Part shown: positions 8,946 to 17,133 of the stretch, one piece after another | Position numbering within the stretch: position 1 is the stretch's first letter | Layout: each line of letters begins with the position of its first letter | Assembly (NCBI RefSeq): GCF_023516615.1 | Contig: NZ_JAMGBF010000050.1 | Coordinates: forward strand, 1 to 64,000 | Length of the DNA: 64,000 nt | Source of the DNA: Streptomyces panaciradicis | GTDB taxonomy: Bacteria; Actinomycetota; Actinomycetes; Streptomycetales; Streptomycetaceae | Reading direction: 5' to 3' | Made by a program: the position numbers and the translations under genes | Notes under the pieces: model-generated | Told to the model about the DNA's origin: nothing | Database searches by the model: none | Seen by the model: only the letters and a program-made list of their open reading frames with translations

Positions 8946-9134
8946 ATGCACCCCGACAACCACCTCGCCCTGCACCATGCCCGCGCCGCCGAACTCCGCG
9001 CCGAAGCCGATGAACACCGTCTCGCCGCAGCGACCCGCCCCTCGCGGGATCTCCGTACCCGTCTCGGCTGGGCCCTCGTGGACGTCGGCCTGCGGATGGC
9101 GGCTGCCCCCAGGGCGACAGCCGCCACTGCATAG
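8946..9134 (+). CDS. Small conserved-type protein downstream of ArsR
   Basis: 62 residues, Ala/Arg rich, predicted helical (ELRAEADEHRLAAATR). It starts 15 bp after the regulator stop, with AAAGGCCAGAG upstream as a weak ribosome site, so it is probably in the same transcript. Small basic helical proteins of this kind are common next to Streptomyces regulators; no function is recognised. Codon usage matches its neighbours. Confidence 0.55.
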   Translation: MHPDNHLALHHARAAELRAEADEHRLAAATRPSRDLRTRLGWALVDVGLRMAAAPRATAATA

Positions 9135-9279
9135 CGCCGTCGGCGACCGCCACCCCTGCGCGGGGCGGCCCTCACCATGCCGGGCTTCACCCGGGACCCC
9201 ACTCTTCTGGATGCACCCGTGTAAAGACTCCAAGCACTGCCCATAAAGAAAACCTGTCATGACGGCAGTAGACATTGGA

Positions 9280-9655
9280 GCGCCACAGGGGTACTGTTCT
9301 GCTCGTACTCAGGAAGTCGAAGAGGGCACGGCAGACACGAACTGCCGTGCTGGCAGGTCAAGAAGGACACAGCCCCGCGAAGGGGCCGTGAGCAGTACCC
9401 GCGGTATCCAGCAGTACAGCCGAGTAACCGAAAGTAAGGAGCGAGACGCCATCAGGATCGCCCGGGCAAGGAAGTAGCCCGCCCGGGTACCGCAGGCCCC
9501 GGATTGGAAGGTGGTCCCCGGTCACGCATCCGCGATCCCCGCAGCCCCGCCCTCCCAGGCGGACCCTGCGGATACACAAGGCCGGCGCAGCAGGCCGGTA
9601 GATGGTGTTGAAAGCTCGGGGCCCGGGCGCCGCTATGGCGTCCGGGCCCCTCGAC
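9280..9655 (+). ncRNA. Candidate structured non-coding RNA with its own terminator
   Basis: About 370 nt with several strong local helices and no convincing reading frame: GCACGGCAG (9326-9334) pairs with CTGCCGTGC (9342-9350), GCCCC (9372-9376) with GGGGC (9382-9386), and GGGC/GCCC around 9460-9475. Between them are purine-rich single-stranded-looking pieces such as GAGTAACCGAAAGTAAGGAG. The region ends in a 14-bp hairpin, 9618-9631 with 9637-9650 (one G-U pair), that looks like a terminator directly before the next gene's ribosome site. It may be a free-standing RNA or a long regulated leader of the BldC-like gene. The family was not identified; a raiA-type RNA is one candidate. Confidence 0.5.
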
Positions 9656-9678
9656 GCGTCCGTTGAAAGAAGAGGTCT

Positions 9679-10020
9679 ATGCCCCCTGGCAGTTCCCGCT
9701 CCGTCACCCCCTTGGATGACGACGACTACCCCGCCTACACCATGGGACGGGCCGCCGAGATGCTCGGCACCACCCCCGCCTTCCTGCGCACCCTGGGCGA
9801 GCTCCGCCTGATCACCCCGCTGCGCTCCGAGGGCGGCCGCCGCCGCTACTCCCGCTACCAGCTGCGCATCGCCGGCCGCGCACGGGAACTCGTCGACCAG
9901 GGCACCCCCATCGAGGCCGCCTGCCGCATCATCATCCTCGAAGACCAGCTCGAGGAAGCCCAGCGCATCAACGAACAACTGCGCGCACAAGACCGCGAGC
10001 AGCCGACCACCTCAACCTGA
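9679..10020 (+). CDS. BldC-like MerR-family DNA-binding protein
   Basis: 113 residues. A single winged HTH of the MerR type, YTMGRAAEMLGTTPAFLRTL (about 18-37), then GGRRRYSRYQLRI (wing) and a short coiled coil (IIILEDQLEEAQRINEQL). It lacks the long effector-binding C-terminus of classical MerR proteins and so resembles BldC-type or small MerR regulators that bind DNA as head-to-tail arrays. AGAGG lies 6 nt before the ATG. A putative RNA terminator ends 28 bp upstream. Confidence 0.85.
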   Translation: MPPGSSRSVTPLDDDDYPAYTMGRAAEMLGTTPAFLRTLGELRLITPLRSEGGRRRYSRYQLRIAGRARELVDQGTPIEAACRIIILEDQLEEAQRINEQLRAQDREQPTTST

Positions 10021-10212
10021 ACGGGCAGAGGGCCGACCACGGCGGGCGGGGCGATGAGCCCCGCCCTTCGCGCCTCCGTGGCCGGCGGTACGCGTCAGAC
10101 ACGCGGCCCCACCCTGAGGACCCGTACCCGTGGCCGGGAAGACGCCCGCAGACCTGGGCGCTGGTACGGGCAATGGATCATCCCGTCCCGCTCTCCGGGT
10201 ACCGTCAGGGGT

Positions 10213-11898
10213 ATGAGCCATCCGCACCCCGAACTGAAAGCCGCCCCGCCCCTTCCCGAAGGAGGGCTGCGGGTCATCGCCCTGGGCGGCCTGGGGGAGA
10301 TCGGCCGCAACATGACCGTCTTCGAGCACGCCGGCAAGCTGCTCATCGTCGACTGCGGCGTGCTGTTCCCCGAGGAGACCCAGCCCGGCGTGGACGTGAT
10401 CCTGCCGGACTTCACCTCGATCAGGGACCGGCTGGACGACGTCGTGGGCATCGTCCTCACCCACGGTCACGAGGACCACATCGGCGGCGTGCCGTACCTG
10501 CTGCGCGAACGGCGCGACATCCCCGTCATCGGGTCCAAGCTGACGCTGGCTTTCTTGGAGGCCAAGCTCAAGGAGCACGGCATCCGGCCGCGCACGGTAC
10601 GGGTGCGCGAGGGCGACCGGCGCGGTTTCGGGCCCTTCGACTGCGAGTTCGTGGCGGTCAACCACTCCATCCCCGACAGTCTCGCGGTCGCGATCCGCAC
10701 CCGGGCCGGGATGGTGCTGCACACCGGCGACTTCAAGATGGACCAGTTCCCTCTGGATGACCGCATCACCGATCTGCGTGCCTTCGCCCGCCTGGGCGAG
10801 GAGGGCGTGGACCTGTTCCTCACCGACTCCACCAACGCCGAAGTCCCCGGCTTCACCACCTCCGAGCGGGAGCTGAACCCGGCGATCGAGCAGGTGATGC
10901 GCACCGCGCCGCGCCGGGTCATCGTCTCCAGCTTCGCCAGCCATGTGCACCGCATCCAGCAGGTCCTGGACGCCGCCCACCAGCACGGCCGCAAGGTCGC
11001 CTTCGTCGGCCGGTCGATGGTCCGCAACATGGGCATCGCCCGTGACCTCGGCTATCTGAAGGTCCCCTCCGGTCTGGTCGTGAGCACCAAGGAGCTGGAG
11101 AAACTCCCGGACCACAAGGTCACCCTGGTGTGCACCGGCTCCCAGGGCGAGCCGATGGCCGCGCTGTCACGGATGGCCAACCGCGACCACATGATCCGCA
11201 TCGGCAAGGACGACACCGTCCTGCTCGCCAGCTCCCTCATCCCCGGCAACGAGAACGCCATCTACCGCGTCATCAACGGACTCACCCGGTGGGGCGCCCA
11301 CGTGGTCCACAAGGGCAACGCCAAGGTGCACGTCTCCGGGCACGCCAGCGCCGGCGAACTCGTCTACTGCTACAACATCGTCAAACCCCGCAACGTCATG
11401 CCCGTGCACGGCGAATGGCGCCACCTGCGGGCCAACGGCGACCTCGCCATCCGTACCGGCGTCGATCCCGAACGGGTCGTCATCGCCGAGGACGGCGTCG
11501 TCGTCGACCTGGTCGACGGGCGCGCGTCCATCACCGGCAAGGTCCCCGCCGGCAACGTCTACGTCGACGGCATGGAGGTCGGCGGCGCCACCGAGGCCTC
11601 CCTCAAGGACCGTCTCACCCTCGCCGCCGAAGGCGTGGTGACGGTGGTGGCGATCGTCGACGCGGACACCGGCGCCCTCGCCGAGGCACCGGACTTCCTC
11701 GCCCGGGGTTTCGTCCACGACGACGCCACCTTCGAGCCGGTCATCCCCGTCATCGAGAAGACCCTGGCCACCGCGGCCGAGGAAGGCGTCGGGGACGCCC
11801 GCCAACTCGAACAACTCGTCGCCCGCGCCGTGGCGAACTGGGCGTTCCGCACCCACCGCCGCAGGCCCCTCATCATCCCCGTCATCATCGACGCCTGA
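10213..11898 (+). CDS. rnj: Ribonuclease J
   Basis: 561 residues from the ATG at 10213 (MSHPHPELKAAPP); the frame stays open further upstream but that part has no family match. Metallo-beta-lactamase core with LTHGHEDHIGG at about 82-92 (zinc ligands), HTGDFKMDQFP, and a beta-CASP domain with SFASHVHRIQQ and GRSM; the C-terminal part ends MPVHGEWRHLRAN and beyond. RNase J degrades and matures RNA by endonuclease and 5'-exonuclease action in the cytoplasm and is near-universal in actinobacteria. Monocistronic; closed by two hairpins. Confidence 0.97.
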   Translation: MSHPHPELKAAPPLPEGGLRVIALGGLGEIGRNMTVFEHAGKLLIVDCGVLFPEETQPGVDVILPDFTSIRDRLDDVVGIVLTHGHEDHIGGVPYLLRERRDIPVIGSKLTLAFLEAKLKEHGIRPRTVRVREGDRRGFGPFDCEFVAVNHSIPDSLAVAIRTRAGMVLHTGDFKMDQFPLDDRITDLRAFARLGEEGVDLFLTDSTNAEVPGFTTSERELNPAIEQVMRTAPRRVIVSSFASHVHRIQQVLDAAHQHGRKVAFVGRSMVRNMGIARDLGYLKVPSGLVVSTKELEKLPDHKVTLVCTGSQGEPMAALSRMANRDHMIRIGKDDTVLLASSLIPGNENAIYRVINGLTRWGAHVVHKGNAKVHVSGHASAGELVYCYNIVKPRNVMPVHGEWRHLRANGDLAIRTGVDPERVVIAEDGVVVDLVDGRASITGKVPAGNVYVDGMEVGGATEASLKDRLTLAAEGVVTVVAIVDADTGALAEAPDFLARGFVHDDATFEPVIPVIEKTLATAAEEGVGDARQLEQLVARAVANWAFRTHRRRPLIIPVIIDA

Positions 11899-11906
11899 GT
11901 CAGGCC

Positions 11907-11932
11907 CGCCGGCTGACCTCGGTCAGCCGGCG
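11907..11932 (+). terminator. Terminator after RNase J gene
   Basis: CGCCGGCTGAC (11907-11917) and GTCAGCCGGCG (11922-11932) form a perfect 11-bp stem with a 4-nt loop, 9 bp after the stop. Confidence 0.8.
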
Positions 11933-11982
11933 GCGCTGTGTCGTCACCGGTCGACGGCTTCCACAGCCATGGAGGCCGCACG

Positions 11983-12022
11983 CAGTGGGGGCCCGACCGG
12001 TGCACCGGTCGGGCCCCCACTG
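11983..12022. terminator. Bidirectional terminator between convergent operons
   Basis: Perfect 40-nt palindrome: an 18-bp stem starting CAGTGGGGGCCCGACCGG around the TGCA centre. It sits between the + strand RNase J gene and the - strand helicase operon and can serve both. Confidence 0.8.
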
Positions 12023-12055
12023 CTGCTCAGATGTCGGCTGGTGCCTGCTGCCCGG

Positions 12056-12364
12056 TCAGACCGTCACGGGAGTGCCGAGCATCGCGGATGCGTGCTGCAC
12101 CGAGCCCGGGACGGTCAAAGGTGCGGCCTTGGGCAGGGCGCGGCAGGTGAAGCCGAGCTGAGTCATGGCCCGCAGGACTTCGGTGGCGCTGAAGTCACGG
12201 CGGTCCTGGCGGGTGATGACGTGGCCGACTTGCTTGGCGGGGTAGTGGCGACGGCCGATGATCACCGATTCTCCGGTGACCGGTTCGGGCTTGATGCCCT
12301 TCATCGATTCCAGCACTCCGCCCTTGGTGAGCTCGAAGGGGAAGCGGGCGATGACGCAGCGCAT
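12056..12364 (-). CDS. Conserved-type small protein at the end of the helicase operon
   Basis: 102 residues (MRCVIARFPFELTKGGVLES at the N-terminus). A mixed alpha/beta sequence with a basic middle (ITRQDRRDFSATEVLRAM). It is the last gene of a - strand group with a CBS protein and a DEAD-box helicase. Short proteins with this start occur near cold-shock/helicase genes in Streptomyces, so an RNA-related or cold-response role is possible; no domain is recognised. An 82-bp gap separates it from the CBS gene. Confidence 0.65.
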   Translation of the reverse strand: MRCVIARFPFELTKGGVLESMKGIKPEPVTGESVIIGRRHYPAKQVGHVITRQDRRDFSATEVLRAMTQLGFTCRALPKAAPLTVPGSVQHASAMLGTPVTV

Positions 12365-12446
12365 GTGGCCTCACAGGAAGAAGGGAAGACGGTCCGACCA
12401 GGGGCGAGGAGTTCCTCGGAAGTGCCCGGGGCGCTGTTCTGCTCGG

Positions 12447-12803
12447 CTACGACTGGCGGAACATCGAGGCGAGGGGAACACATCGCGTGCTCGGCTTCGC
12501 CACCGTGGTCAGCGGGGTGAACGATCCGTGCAAGCCGCGCAGGTCGCGCAGGCGGACGCGGTCCGTGCGAGCGCCGCTTGCGCGGATGGTGGTGAGGTCG
12601 GTTCGGGTCACCAGGCCGACGGGCTGGTCGTCCTGGTCGCAGACGACCAGGCGGTCCGTGCGTGCTGCGGCCATGAGGGCCAGCGCCACCTCGACGCTCA
12701 TGTCGTCACAGACCTGCGGTCCGGCCGCGTCCATGACGTCCACCGCCGTCCTGTGCAGGGTGTTGGCGTCCGCCGTGCGGGGCTGCATCTGAATCAGCGT
12801 CAA
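12447..12803 (-). CDS. CBS-domain protein
   Basis: 118 residues. I chose the TTG at 12803 because a perfect AGGAGG lies 6 nt before it. The frame is open further up but runs into the region next to the helicase stop. One clear CBS motif pair: VDVMDAAGPQVCDDMSVEVA and TDRLVVCDQDDQPVGLVTRTDL. CBS pairs bind adenosyl ligands and regulate partners. It lies 45 bp downstream of the DEAD-box helicase gene in the same direction, so it is likely cotranscribed. The ligand and partner are unknown. Confidence 0.75.
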   Translation of the reverse strand: MTLIQMQPRTADANTLHRTAVDVMDAAGPQVCDDMSVEVALALMAAARTDRLVVCDQDDQPVGLVTRTDLTTIRASGARTDRVRLRDLRGLHGSFTPLTTVAKPSTRCVPLASMFRQS

Positions 12804-12848
12804 AAGGTGCCTCCTGTCGAGAGGGGTCGGCTTCCTGATCATCAAGGT

Positions 12849-14342
12849 CTAGGCCACGGTGTCGAGGGCGGGCCGGCGTGCGGGGGTGCGCCGGGTCGCC
12901 GAGGAGGGGCGGCGCCGGCCACGGGAGGTAGCGCTGCGCTTGGGGCGTTCGACCACCGGCACGGTGATGACGACCGGGATGCCGGACGGGGCCTGGGCTC
13001 CGGTGATCCGGCTCAGGGCCTCGTCTCCCGAACGGACCTGGGTGGTCTGCGGCCGGATTCCGGCGTCCGACATGAGGCGGACCATGCCGCGGCGCTGGTT
13101 CGGGGTGACGAGCGTGACGACGCTGCCGGACTCGCCGGCGCGGGCGGTGCGGCCTCCGCGGTGGAGGTAGTCCTTGTGGTCGGTCGGCGGGTCGACGTTG
13201 ACGACCAGGTCGAGGTTGTCGACGTGGATGCCGCGTGCCGCGACATTGGTCGCCACCAGCACGGTGACGTGTCCCGTCTTGAACTGCGCCAGCGTGCGGG
13301 TGCGCTGCGGCTGCGACTTGCCGCCGTGCAGCGCCGCGGCCCGTACCCCGCTGTTGAGCAGGTCCTGGGTGAGCCGGTCGACGGCGTGCTTGGTGTCCAG
13401 GAACATGATCACGCGGCCGTCGCGGGCGGCGATCTCGGTCGTGGCGGCGTGCTTGTCGGCCCCGTGGACGTGCAGGACGTGGTGTTCCATCGTCGTGACC
13501 GCGCCGGCAGAGGGGTCGACCGAATGCACGACGGGGTCGGTCAGATAGCGGCGCACCAGCAGGTCGACGTTACGGTCCAAGGTGGCGGAGAACAGCATCC
13601 GCTGCCCCTTGGGACGCACCTGGTCGAGCAGCGCGGTGACCTGCGGCATGAAGCCCATGTCGGCCATCTGGTCGGCCTCGTCCAGCACCGTGATGTCCAC
13701 GTGGTTCAGCCTGCAGTCGCCGCGGTCGATGAGGTCCTTGAGCCGTCCGGGCGTCGCGACGACGACCTCGGCCCCGCCGCGCAGTGCGCCGGCCTGCCGG
13801 CCGATCGACATCCCGCCCACCACCGTGGCCAGCCGCAGCCCGACACAACGGGCGTACGGCGTGAGCGCGTCGGTCACCTGCTGGGCCAGCTCACGCGTGG
13901 GGACCAGGATCAGCCCCAGCGGCTGGCGGGGCTCAGCGCGCCGTCCGGCGGTACGGGCGAGCAGGGCGAGGCCGAAGGCGAGGGTCTTGCCGGAACCGGT
14001 GCGCCCGCGGCCCAGGACGTCACGGCCCGCCAGGGAGTTCGGCAGCGTCGCTGCCTGGATCGGGAACGGCACGGTCACCCCCTGCTTGCCGAGTTCGGCC
14101 AGGAGCTGTGCGGGCATGGCGAGATCGGCGAACGCCTCGACGGCGGGCAGCGCGGGGGTGATCGTCTTCGGCGGCGCGAACTCACCGCGAACCGCGGCGG
14201 GCCGGCGGCCGAAACCGCCGGAACGGGCAGGCCCGCCGGAACGGTGCGGTGCACGCGTCGTAAAGCGGCTGCTGCCCTTTCCGGCGTCGGCACCGCCCTG
14301 ACGGGCTCGGGTGGAGCGGTCGTTCGTGCGTGTGCGGTTCAT
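12849..14342 (-). CDS. DEAD-box RNA helicase (RhlE/cold-shock type)
   Basis: 497 residues from the ATG at 14342, which has GAGGAAGG 9 nt upstream. A basic disordered N-terminus (about 1-60), then Q motif FPIQAATLP (93-101), Walker A GRGRTGSGKT (111-120; first residue altered from A to G), PTRELAQQ, TPGR, DEAD (221-224), SAT (252-254), ARGIHVDN and HRGGRTARAG, and a basic Arg/Ser-rich tail. It unwinds RNA in the cytoplasm. A CspA-like gene lies immediately upstream on the same strand, and such pairs act in cold adaptation and RNA turnover. Confidence 0.95.
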   Translation of the reverse strand: MNRTRTNDRSTRARQGGADAGKGSSRFTTRAPHRSGGPARSGGFGRRPAAVRGEFAPPKTITPALPAVEAFADLAMPAQLLAELGKQGVTVPFPIQAATLPNSLAGRDVLGRGRTGSGKTLAFGLALLARTAGRRAEPRQPLGLILVPTRELAQQVTDALTPYARCVGLRLATVVGGMSIGRQAGALRGGAEVVVATPGRLKDLIDRGDCRLNHVDITVLDEADQMADMGFMPQVTALLDQVRPKGQRMLFSATLDRNVDLLVRRYLTDPVVHSVDPSAGAVTTMEHHVLHVHGADKHAATTEIAARDGRVIMFLDTKHAVDRLTQDLLNSGVRAAALHGGKSQPQRTRTLAQFKTGHVTVLVATNVAARGIHVDNLDLVVNVDPPTDHKDYLHRGGRTARAGESGSVVTLVTPNQRRGMVRLMSDAGIRPQTTQVRSGDEALSRITGAQAPSGIPVVITVPVVERPKRSATSRGRRRPSSATRRTPARRPALDTVA

Positions 14343-14628
14343 GCGGAACCTTCCTCGATGCGGCACATATCAAGGAATTCCCGCTGCGTTGAGCGGCACG
14401 ACGAATTACAAGTATGGACCGAAGCCAAAAGACAGCAGATCTGGCCGGCGGAAATCTCCGGGGCGCAGACGCCGAAAAGGGACGCAATGGAGGCCCTTGA
14501 GTTCTGGGCGTCGACTGCGGTACAGCTCGCAGGATGCGCCTGCGCGCCTGAAGGAGGAGTCGCGTGTGTCGAGACTGCGGATTCCTCCGCGTAGTCCCGC
14601 GGGTGAAACCGGCGCGGGAGACGCGTGC

Positions 14629-14666
14629 AGCTGGGGCCCGCACCCCGAAGGATGCGGGCCCCAGCT
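14629..14666 (-). terminator. Terminator of the cold-shock gene
   Basis: AGCTGGGGCCCGCA (14629-14642) and TGCGGGCCCCAGCT (14653-14666), a 14-bp stem, 18 bp beyond the cold-shock stop. The region 14343-14628 otherwise holds only the helicase promoter/leader; no gene is seen. Confidence 0.8.
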
Positions 14667-14684
14667 ACAGATGGTGCGTGAGCG

Positions 14685-14888
14685 TCAGGCGAGAACGATG
14701 TTCTCGGCCGTCGGGCCCTTCTGGCCCTGCGCGATGTCGAAGGTGACCTTCTGGCCTTCGAGCAGCTCACGGAAGCCCTGCGCGGCAATGTTCGAGTAGT
14801 GGGCGAACACGTCAGCGCCGCCACCGTCCTGCTCGATGAAGCCGAAGCCCTTTTCCGCGTTGAACCACTTCACGGTACCAGCAGCCAT
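14685..14888 (-). CDS. Cold-shock protein (CspA family)
   Basis: 67 residues, full length for a single cold-shock domain. RNP1 is KGFGFIEQ and RNP2 DVFAHYSNI; it starts MAAGTVKWFNAEKGFG. AGGAG is 8 nt before the ATG. It binds single-stranded RNA/DNA as a chaperone or antiterminator. Upstream lies an unusually long gene-free stretch, as expected for a csp gene with a long structured leader. Confidence 0.97.
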   Translation of the reverse strand: MAAGTVKWFNAEKGFGFIEQDGGGADVFAHYSNIAAQGFRELLEGQKVTFDIAQGQKGPTAENIVLA

Positions 14889-15269
14889 GTCATATCTCCT
14901 TGGGGCAGTACATCGGAATCCGCACTGCGCGGACACCGAGTCGCCGCGATGATTACCCCGCCGGAAATGACCGGAAATACAGAAGTGCTCCCATCCGGCA
15001 GAACCGGGTGGGGGCACCTGAAGTTTTGGGAACCACAACTGCAACTTGCACTGACAGTAGCACACTGAAACGGCCCGTGCACAAAACGCAATTCTGCTCC
15101 ACACGGTGCGGCAAAAATCCTCACCATGCGGCCAGGTGAAACCTTACTTCGCGAGCACAGACTTTGATCCCCCTCGGAGTGCTGTGTAACTCTGCTTCGC
15201 CGGTGAGGAAGGGCTAATTTCCTCTGCCCGTCTTGAATTCTCCCTTAGAGATGACAGATATCTGACATC
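14889..15269 (-). other. Gene-free 380-bp region: likely promoter and long 5' leader of the cold-shock gene
   Basis: No coding frame is supported. GC content falls visibly (15060-15265 has AT-rich runs). A long 5' leader for the cold-shock gene is expected from the family, but I could not fix a transcription start. The far end also carries the tail of the DUF5994-type gene at 15270. Confidence 0.4.
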
Positions 15270-15722
15270 TCAGTGGGTCAGGAGCGCGCTCGCGTCGAGG
15301 CGGAGCGCAGGGTCGACAGCGGCGCGCATCAGCCGTGCGGCCGTGCCGACGGGAGACCGCGGCGGGACGACCAGGAGCACCCAGCGTCCTACGGTGTCGC
15401 AGTCCAGGATGATGACGTGCTCCTCACCCGCGGAATCCGTCGGGTCCACGGTGATCACTCGGCCGGGCGCCATCACCTTGTGCGGTACGTCGGGCCATTG
15501 GGCGGCGTCCACGGTGACGCACACCGTGGTACCCCAACCCGGCTCCAACGCGGCGACCAGCGAGGGCAGTTCCAGTTCCAGAGCGCCACAGCGCGGCCAC
15601 CATGCACCGTCCAGCGGGCCGTGGCTGACGCCCGAGGCGAGGGCCAGACGGGGCAGGGGCATGCGATAGGTGTGTTCCTCGTCCGCGAACGGGGCTTCGG
15701 CGGGCGTTCTGCTGGATTCCAT
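15270..15722 (-). CDS. DUF5994-type protein
   Basis: 150 residues from the ATG at 15722. It contains the LDGAWWPRCGALELELPSL block and WVLLVVPPRS near the C-terminus, as in DUF5994 proteins of Streptomyces. A second member with the same block lies at 24143-24694 (LDGAWWPRSRDLSHELPVL). Cytoplasmic, no membrane segment. The function is unknown; the family often occurs near regulators or envelope-stress genes. Confidence 0.8.
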   Translation of the reverse strand: MESSRTPAEAPFADEEHTYRMPLPRLALASGVSHGPLDGAWWPRCGALELELPSLVAALEPGWGTTVCVTVDAAQWPDVPHKVMAPGRVITVDPTDSAGEEHVIILDCDTVGRWVLLVVPPRSPVGTAARLMRAAVDPALRLDASALLTH

Positions 15723-15889
15723 CGTGCGGTCCCGTCCCGGGAGCCGGGGTCGGCTGCCCGCTTCGTCACTCGCCGGGAACGGCACCGCTGATAGCGCTGC
15801 GCGAATAGCCCTCGGTGGGTGCAGCATACGTCCGGACCGGCGGCAGCGGGCGGGGGAGTGATGGCCGGCCCGTTCACAGCGCCGACACC

Positions 15890-15970
15890 GCACGCACTCG
15901 GTTGCACGCAGCCCTTGGGGCGGCCGGTGGTGCCCGAGGTGTAGATGACCGTGGCACTGGTTGGGCTGGT
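15890..15970 (-). pseudogene. Relic of an AMP-forming acyl-CoA synthetase
   Basis: Directly after the transaldolase stop, on the same strand, about 25 codons read TSPTSATVIYTSGTTGRPKG. This is the A3 phosphate-binding motif of acyl-CoA synthetases, and nothing else of the enzyme is left. It is a deletion scar of a former neighbour. No gene is found in the rest of 15723-15970. Confidence 0.65.
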
Positions 15971-17071
15971 TCACTTCCTGTCTTCGAGCTGTGAGCGGAC
16001 TGACTTGGTGAGTTCGTCCCAGGAGGCGGCGAACTTCCTGACGCCCTCGTCCTCGACGACTTTGAAGACGTCGTCGAGGTCGACACCGGCATCGGCCACG
16101 GCCTTCATGACCTGCGCCGCCTCGTCGTAGGTCTGCGGGATGGGCGTGCCGGGGCGGCCGTGGTCGGCGTAGGCCTTCAGAGTCTTTTCCGGCATGGTGT
16201 TCACGGTGTCCGGCGCGATGAGGTCGCTGACGTACAGGGTGTCGGGGTAGTCCTGGTTCTTCACGCCGGTCGATGCCCACAGCGGCCGCTGCGGCTTGGC
16301 GCCCTGCGCCTCCAGTGCGCGCCAGCGGTCGCAGGAGAAGACCTCTTCGTAGGCCTGGTAGGCGAGCCGTGCGTTGGCCACCGCGGCTTTGCCCTTGAGG
16401 GAGGGGTCCGCGCCGGCCTCGTCCAGTCGCTTGTCGATCTCGGTGTCCACGCGGGAGACGAAGAAGGACGCCACCGACTCGATCCCGTCCAGCGATCCGC
16501 CGGCCTGCAGACGCTCCTCGAGTCCGGACAGGTAGGCGTCCATGACCGCCCGGTACCGCTCGGGGCTGAAGATGAGGGTGACGTTGACGCTGATGCCGCG
16601 TGCGATGGACGTGGTGATCGCAGCCAGGCCCTCCTGCGTCGCCGGGATCTTGATGTACAGGTTGGGCCGGTCGACCAGCCACCACAGGTGAGCCGCCTCC
16701 GCGGCCGTGGCGTCGGTGTCGTGCGCCACCCCGGGGGACACCTCGAGCGACACCCGGCCGTCACGGCCAGTGCGCTGAGCCACCGGAGCGAGCAGGTCAC
16801 AGGCGTCGCGGACGTCAGCGGCGGTGATGGTCCGCAGCGCCTCATCGACGCTGACCTTGCGGACGGCCATCGCGTGCACCTGGTCGTCGTAGGAGTCCGA
16901 CCCGCTGATCGCGGCGGCGAAGATGGTCGGGTTCGTGGTGACGCCCACAACGCAGTAGTCATCGACCAGCGACTGCAGATTGCCGCTGCGGATGCGGTCG
17001 CGCGAGAGGTCGTCGAGCCAGACGGCGACCCCGGCTGCCGACAGCTCGGCCAGCTTCTCGTTCTGTGTCAT
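15971..17071 (-). CDS. tal: Transaldolase
   Basis: 366 residues from the ATG at 17071. VTTNPTIFAAAI near the N-terminus, the Schiff-base lysine in LYIKIPAT, NVTLIFSPERY, and RPLWASTGVKNQDYPDTLY. Full length for the actinobacterial class. It exchanges dihydroxyacetone units between sedoheptulose-7-phosphate and glyceraldehyde-3-phosphate (non-oxidative pentose phosphate pathway). It lies 62 bp after transketolase, so one operon. No zwf/opcA/pgl genes follow, so this looks like a second tkt-tal pair rather than the central operon. Confidence 0.97.
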   Translation of the reverse strand: MTQNEKLAELSAAGVAVWLDDLSRDRIRSGNLQSLVDDYCVVGVTTNPTIFAAAISGSDSYDDQVHAMAVRKVSVDEALRTITAADVRDACDLLAPVAQRTGRDGRVSLEVSPGVAHDTDATAAEAAHLWWLVDRPNLYIKIPATQEGLAAITTSIARGISVNVTLIFSPERYRAVMDAYLSGLEERLQAGGSLDGIESVASFFVSRVDTEIDKRLDEAGADPSLKGKAAVANARLAYQAYEEVFSCDRWRALEAQGAKPQRPLWASTGVKNQDYPDTLYVSDLIAPDTVNTMPEKTLKAYADHGRPGTPIPQTYDEAAQVMKAVADAGVDLDDVFKVVEDEGVRKFAASWDELTKSVRSQLEDRK

Positions 17072-17133
17072 GACAGTGCCTTCCTGGCTCGAAGCACGGG
17101 GCGAAGCGCGAGAGGAGGAGACGAGCCGGCGGG

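Noticed and set aside
9259..9477. 72-codon + strand frame over the structured RNA
   Set aside because: Its codons follow the RNA helices, codon usage is unlike its neighbours and there is no ribosome site. A structured RNA explains the region better.
12258..14594. Long + strand open frame across the helicase
   Set aside because: It is antisense to a DEAD-box helicase with all motifs intact.
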